Of a stretch of 34,787 nt of DNA, positions 31,503-34,787 are shown one piece after another (the stretch's first letter is position 1; every line of letters starts with the position of its first letter). The stretch comes from Ruminococcus sp. GTDB lineage: Bacteria > Bacillota > Clostridia > Oscillospirales > Ruminococcaceae. The stretch lies in contig JAFXNC010000032.1 in assembly GCA_017529875.1 (NCBI GenBank), positions 1 through 34,787 of the forward strand, written 5' to 3'. Made by a program: the position numbers and the translations under genes. The notes below the pieces were generated by a model. That model was given only the letters and a program-made list of their open reading frames with translations. It made no database searches and was not told the origin of the DNA.

Positions 31503-33413
31503 ATGACGCGCAAGGCTGCCTGGTGCGGGCTTTCATTCCTTGCCGGGACGCTGCTTTTCTGCGGCCTGGGGGAGAGCTTTCTGCCCCTGGTGCTGGCAGC
31601 GGCGGCGTTCACCGGGCTGGGTCTTCTTGCGCTGGGCAGGTACCGGGTCTATGCGGCGGCTGTGGGCTGTTCGGTGCTTTGCGGACTGCTCTGCGGGCGG
31701 GTCTATGAGCGCATACGTGTTGAGCCTGCGCTGGAGCTGGACGGCAGAGAGATCACCCTGGAGGGCGAAGTCACCGAATGCCGCGACCTTGGCTCTGACC
31801 GCTGGCAGCTGGTCATCGACGGTGAGGCTGATGACACTTCGGTGAAAATGCTCGTTTACTCCGAGCGTCCCTTTGAGCCTTACAGCATCGTCCGGGCGAC
31901 GGGCACCGCCGAAAGGCTCACCGACAGCTCAGCCTTCCCCTCGGCGACATACTACCGTCCAAAGGGCATCTATCTCAGCGCAGATACCGGCGTGATCGAG
32001 GCCACCGGCGAATACGGCAGTCCTATAATGCGGGGCGTGACGGCTCTGCGGGACTACACCGCAAAATGCATCACCGCCTCTATGGGCGCAGAGGAAGCGG
32101 CCTTTGTCACCGCTCTTGTCTGCGGAGACCGCAGCGAGCTTGATGACGCCGCAAAGACCCGCCTCTACCGCGCCGGGGTGGGTCACATACTGGCAATGTC
32201 CGGCACCCATATGATGACTGTCGGGTTTTTCTTTTACCTGCTGTTCTTCAATATCCTGCGCACCAAAAAGCTCAGCTCCGGGCTGCTGGTGCCGGTGGTA
32301 CTGGCGTTCATGGCCTTCGGGGGACTGTCCCCCTCCATAGTCCGGGCGGGGATCATGATAATACTGGTCAGCACCTCACAGATCATGGGCAGGAGGACTG
32401 ACATCCTCAGCTCATTGGGCATCTGCGCGGTGGTCATGTGCGGGACAGACCCCTATGTGTGCCTGTCACAGTCCTTTGTGTGCTCCTTCGCGGCCTGCGC
32501 TGCGGCGGGGTGCCTTGCCCCGAAGCTGACGATCATGCTCCGGGAGCGTAAGTATCTGCGGCTTATCACGGTGCCGCTGGCAGTATCGGCAGTGGTCTCG
32601 GTGACTATGATGCCGGTGTCGGCGCTGTGGTTCGACGAGTTCTCGCTGATCTCCCCGGTGTCTAATCTGCTGATCGTTCCCCTGTGTACGGCGGCACTCT
32701 CGCTGACGCTGCCCGCCATGATGCTTGGGGGAGCCATAGTCCCGGCGCAGCTGCTTTTGAAGCTCGCGGGTCTCGCCGTGAAGCTCGCTCTGCGGCTGAC
32801 GGACTTCTTCTCATCCCTGGGCTTTGCCTCGGTGGGGTGCAGCCGGTATGTGCTGCTGCTGATCGGCGCGGCGGTCATCGCGGGAGCCTTCATCTTCGCG
32901 GTAAGACACCGCAGACCGCGCATTTTCGCCTCCTGCACTGCGGGAGTATTCGTGATACTGTGGACAGTGCAGTCGCTGTTCGGGCTCTTTGACCGCAGCA
33001 CCGTCAGGGTGAAGCTCTTTCCGGGGCGGGGCAGCTGTGCTGTGATATCCTGCGGCGGGAGCTGCTCGGCAGTGGATATGGGCTCCAAGGGCACAGCCTC
33101 CTATTCGGTGCAGCAGTACCTTTCCCGAAACGGCATAAGGCGCTGCGATACCGCCTTTATCGCCGACGGCTCCGGGGCATCGGTCTACACCGGGGGACTG
33201 TTCCCGGGGTTTAACGACGTCCGCACCGACCTGGGCTATTACAGCGAGGCCTTCACCGAGGGCATGACTGCGGACTTCAAGACCTACTCCGTGACCCGCA
33301 CCGCCAAAGGCTACACAATATCGGCGGGGGGCAGGGAATACACCCTTGACCGCAGCGGCCTCACCGACCCGGCGGGAAACCTCATCGCCGAGGGCGAGAT
33401 CATACTGACTTAA
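31503..33413 (+). CDS. comEC: ComEC/Rec2-family competence membrane protein, degenerate C-terminal domain
   Basis: ComEC forms the channel for single-stranded DNA uptake. The 636-aa protein has N-terminal helices, a DUF4131-type soluble domain (about 75-165) and the competence domain. The diagnostic GHILAMSGTH is at about residue 226, followed by many helices up to about 480. The C-terminal domain (from about 500) corresponds to the metallo-beta-lactamase-like nuclease of full-length ComEC (700-800 aa), but its HxHxDH metal site is absent; the matching place reads TAFIADGSGASVYTGGL. It may move DNA without degrading it, or be decaying. Followed after 18 bp by holA, the order usual in Firmicutes. 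Confidence 0.88.
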   Translation: MTRKAAWCGLSFLAGTLLFCGLGESFLPLVLAAAAFTGLGLLALGRYRVYAAAVGCSVLCGLLCGRVYERIRVEPALELDGREITLEGEVTECRDLGSDRWQLVIDGEADDTSVKMLVYSERPFEPYSIVRATGTAERLTDSSAFPSATYYRPKGIYLSADTGVIEATGEYGSPIMRGVTALRDYTAKCITASMGAEEAAFVTALVCGDRSELDDAAKTRLYRAGVGHILAMSGTHMMTVGFFFYLLFFNILRTKKLSSGLLVPVVLAFMAFGGLSPSIVRAGIMIILVSTSQIMGRRTDILSSLGICAVVMCGTDPYVCLSQSFVCSFAACAAAGCLAPKLTIMLRERKYLRLITVPLAVSAVVSVTMMPVSALWFDEFSLISPVSNLLIVPLCTAALSLTLPAMMLGGAIVPAQLLLKLAGLAVKLALRLTDFFSSLGFASVGCSRYVLLLIGAAVIAGAFIFAVRHRRPRIFASCTAGVFVILWTVQSLFGLFDRSTVRVKLFPGRGSCAVISCGGSCSAVDMGSKGTASYSVQQYLSRNGIRRCDTAFIADGSGASVYTGGLFPGFNDVRTDLGYYSEAFTEGMTADFKTYSVTRTAKGYTISAGGREYTLDRSGLTDPAGNLIAEGEIILT

Positions 33414-33431
33414 CAGAAGGGAGTGACGGCT

Positions 33432-34487
33432 ATGCCGCTGCTTACACCTGCGGATATCTCAAAAAAGCTGAAAGCGGAGGGTCCTGCGCGGCTGTACTAT
33501 TTCTACGGTCATGACGTGGGGGCGCTGGAAAGCTTCACCGCCAAGCTCACGGACAAGCTCTGTCCCAAGAACGACCGCACCATGAACCTCCACCGGTTCG
33601 ACGGCAAGAAGCTGGACATGAACGCCCTTTACGACGCCTGCGAAATGCTGCCCATGTTCGCACAGAGGGTAGTTGTCACTATCAACGACCTGAGCATGGA
33701 CGCCGTGTCCAAGTCCGACGGGGATATGCTCCGCAAAATGCTGGAAAACCTCCCCGACACCACCACAGTCATCATCTACGCCACCGGCGTTGACCTCTAC
33801 AAGAACAAACGCGCCCTCACCGACAAGAACAAGCGGTTCTCCGACCACTGCGCCAAGCACGGCATTGTCTGCGAGTTCGGCTACAAGCGCCCCGCGGAGC
33901 TGGGCAAGAACATCATTGCGGCCTTCGAGCGGGAGGGCTGCACCATATCCAAGTACGACGCGGAGTATCTGGCGGAGTGCTGCCTCTGCGATTCGGCCTC
34001 GCTGAAACAGGAGATCGCCAAGCTCACCGCCTACGCTGCCGGCAGGCAGGTCACCCGCGCCGACATCGACGCGCTGTGCATCAAGCGTATAGAGTCGGAC
34101 GGCTTTGCCCTGGCGATAAACATTCTGCGCTCCAACTCGGTGCTGGTGTTCAACCGCATCCGGGAGCTGGCGGATCAGAACATGGAGGCCTTCGAGATAC
34201 TGGGCTCCATAAGCTTCTCCCTCAACGACCTGTACCGGGCGAGGCTCGCCATGTCCTCGGGGAGGACTTCGGCACAGGTGGCGGAGGATTTCAAGTACCC
34301 CAAAAACCGGGAATTTGCGGTGCGCAACGCCTTCAACGAGATGCAGAACATCCCGGAGGCAAGACTTCGGCGGGTGCTGAAGATATTCTCGGATACCGAC
34401 CTTGCCCTGAAGACCCGCTCCACCGGCAAGCGGGGAGACCTGCTGCGGCTGGAGGAGGCGGCAGCAAAGGCTATGACGGAGAGGTAA
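33432..34487 (+). CDS. holA: DNA polymerase III delta subunit
   Basis: HolA is the clamp-loader subunit that opens the beta sliding clamp. The 351-aa protein shows the family pattern: ARLYYFYGHDVGALESFTAK near the start (family position of the degenerate P-loop region), the MLPMFAQRVVVTINDL clamp-interacting stretch (about 75-90), then CDSASLKQEIAKLTAYA and IRSNSVLVFNRIRELADQN-like C-terminal collar helices. The ATG at 33432 lies eight bases after AAGGGAG; the frame also opens at a GTG three codons earlier, inside the ribosome site. Co-transcribed with comEC and ended by a strong terminator. Confidence 0.92.
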   Translation: MPLLTPADISKKLKAEGPARLYYFYGHDVGALESFTAKLTDKLCPKNDRTMNLHRFDGKKLDMNALYDACEMLPMFAQRVVVTINDLSMDAVSKSDGDMLRKMLENLPDTTTVIIYATGVDLYKNKRALTDKNKRFSDHCAKHGIVCEFGYKRPAELGKNIIAAFEREGCTISKYDAEYLAECCLCDSASLKQEIAKLTAYAAGRQVTRADIDALCIKRIESDGFALAINILRSNSVLVFNRIRELADQNMEAFEILGSISFSLNDLYRARLAMSSGRTSAQVAEDFKYPKNREFAVRNAFNEMQNIPEARLRRVLKIFSDTDLALKTRSTGKRGDLLRLEEAAAKAMTER

Positions 34488-34507
34488 AGCTCTGAGCTTT
34501 TCACGCG

Positions 34508-34553
34508 CAGGCTGTAAAACTGACCGCAGTTAGTGTTTACAGCCTGTTTTTTT
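34508..34553 (+). terminator. Intrinsic terminator after holA
   Basis: CAGGCTGTAAA (34508-34518) pairs with TTTACAGCCTG (34536-34546); the inner ACTG/CAGT extends the stem. Seven T follow. Its last bases merge into the left end of the next element. Confidence 0.92.
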
Positions 34554-34787
34554 AAGGCAATACCGCACAACCCCTGTGCGTCAGTATGCGCAACCTCAAC
34601 TGGCGTTGAGGCACAGATTTTCGTCAGATTGCCTAAATTCGACGCAGGCTTGCAAGCGAAGTTCACTTCGCTTTACGCAACGTCAAGGAGAATAGTGTCA
34701 ACAAGTTGACACGGTAATAATGACGGAAAGCTGGCAAGCAGATGACGTGCAGAGGCGATAGCCGCGGGTTGTGCGGTGTTGCCTTAA
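34552..34787. mobile_element. MITE-like element with 22-bp terminal inverted repeats
   Basis: The 236-bp element begins TTAAGGCAATACCGCACAA at 34552 and ends with the complement of the same sequence at 34787, the last base of the window. The 22-bp ends differ at one position. Inside are further perfect hairpins: CCTCAAC/GTTGAGG (34594-34611) within CTGTGC/GCACAG, GCGAAGT/ACTTCGC near 34658, and GTGTCAAC/GTTGACAC (34696-34713). There is no coding sequence. TTAA at both ends would suit a TTAA target. It is non-autonomous; a transposase elsewhere would be needed. Confidence 0.78.

Overview
The window looks like a chromosomal piece, perhaps a whole contig, of an anaerobic, moderately high-GC clostridial Firmicute, most like Ruminococcus/Oscillospiraceae. 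The reasons are indolepyruvate:ferredoxin oxidoreductase, bacterial-type glycogen synthase, SpoIVB, a comEC-holA pair, strong AGGAGG ribosome sites and many sigma-A promoters with exact 17-bp spacers. Both window ends lie in repetitive DNA: a duplicated 74-bp sequence on the left, and a terminal-inverted-repeat element ending on the last base on the right. That is what contig breaks at repeats look like.

Layout. 1-357: repeats. 358-2679 (-): iorAB operon. 2934-3896 (+): ketopantoate-reductase family gene. 3974-5977 (+): a compact membrane-stress-like operon (TPM-domain protein, short PspA-like protein, unknown 125-aa protein). 5980-6201: a large nested inverted repeat between convergent genes. 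6207-7658 (-): glgA. 7659-8452: a long intergenic stretch rich in inverted repeats. 8453-11436 (+): ABC exporter pair. 11537-11737 (+): 66-aa membrane protein with its own promoter and terminator. 11857-14474 (-): CBS/CorC membrane protein and transglutaminase-like lipoprotein. 14663-16082 (+): beta-carbonic anhydrase and an unknown gene. 16135-18768 (-): hybrid histidine kinase. 18984-19601 (+): cytidylate-kinase-like protein. 19649-21892 (-): spoIVB followed by a GH25 endolysin. 22182-24920: small accessory genes, including a membrane protein, a phage-like 82-aa protein, a flavin-binding-type protein, an XRE repressor broken by a stop codon, and an AT-rich DUF5067-like gene. 25121-34487 (+): prfB, a lipoprotein, a CPCC domain in frame with alaS, GrpB-like, HIT, comEC and holA. 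34508-34787: terminator and MITE-like element.

Most housekeeping calls are secure. Points deserving attention are: (i) a CPCC zinc-ribbon-like domain in the same open frame as alanyl-tRNA synthetase, each part with its own Shine-Dalgarno; (ii) a lysozyme gene whose ribosome site is buried in a perfect 8-bp stem, with a possible promoter in the loop, resembling the phage T4 lysozyme arrangement; (iii) a prfB gene lacking the usual programmed frameshift but with a terminator and competing stem in its leader; (iv) the TPM/PspA-like/unknown operon, where the PspA-like protein lacks the usual N-terminal membrane helix; (v) two MITE-like inverted-repeat elements. Everything here comes from reading the sequence; no database search or folding program was run.
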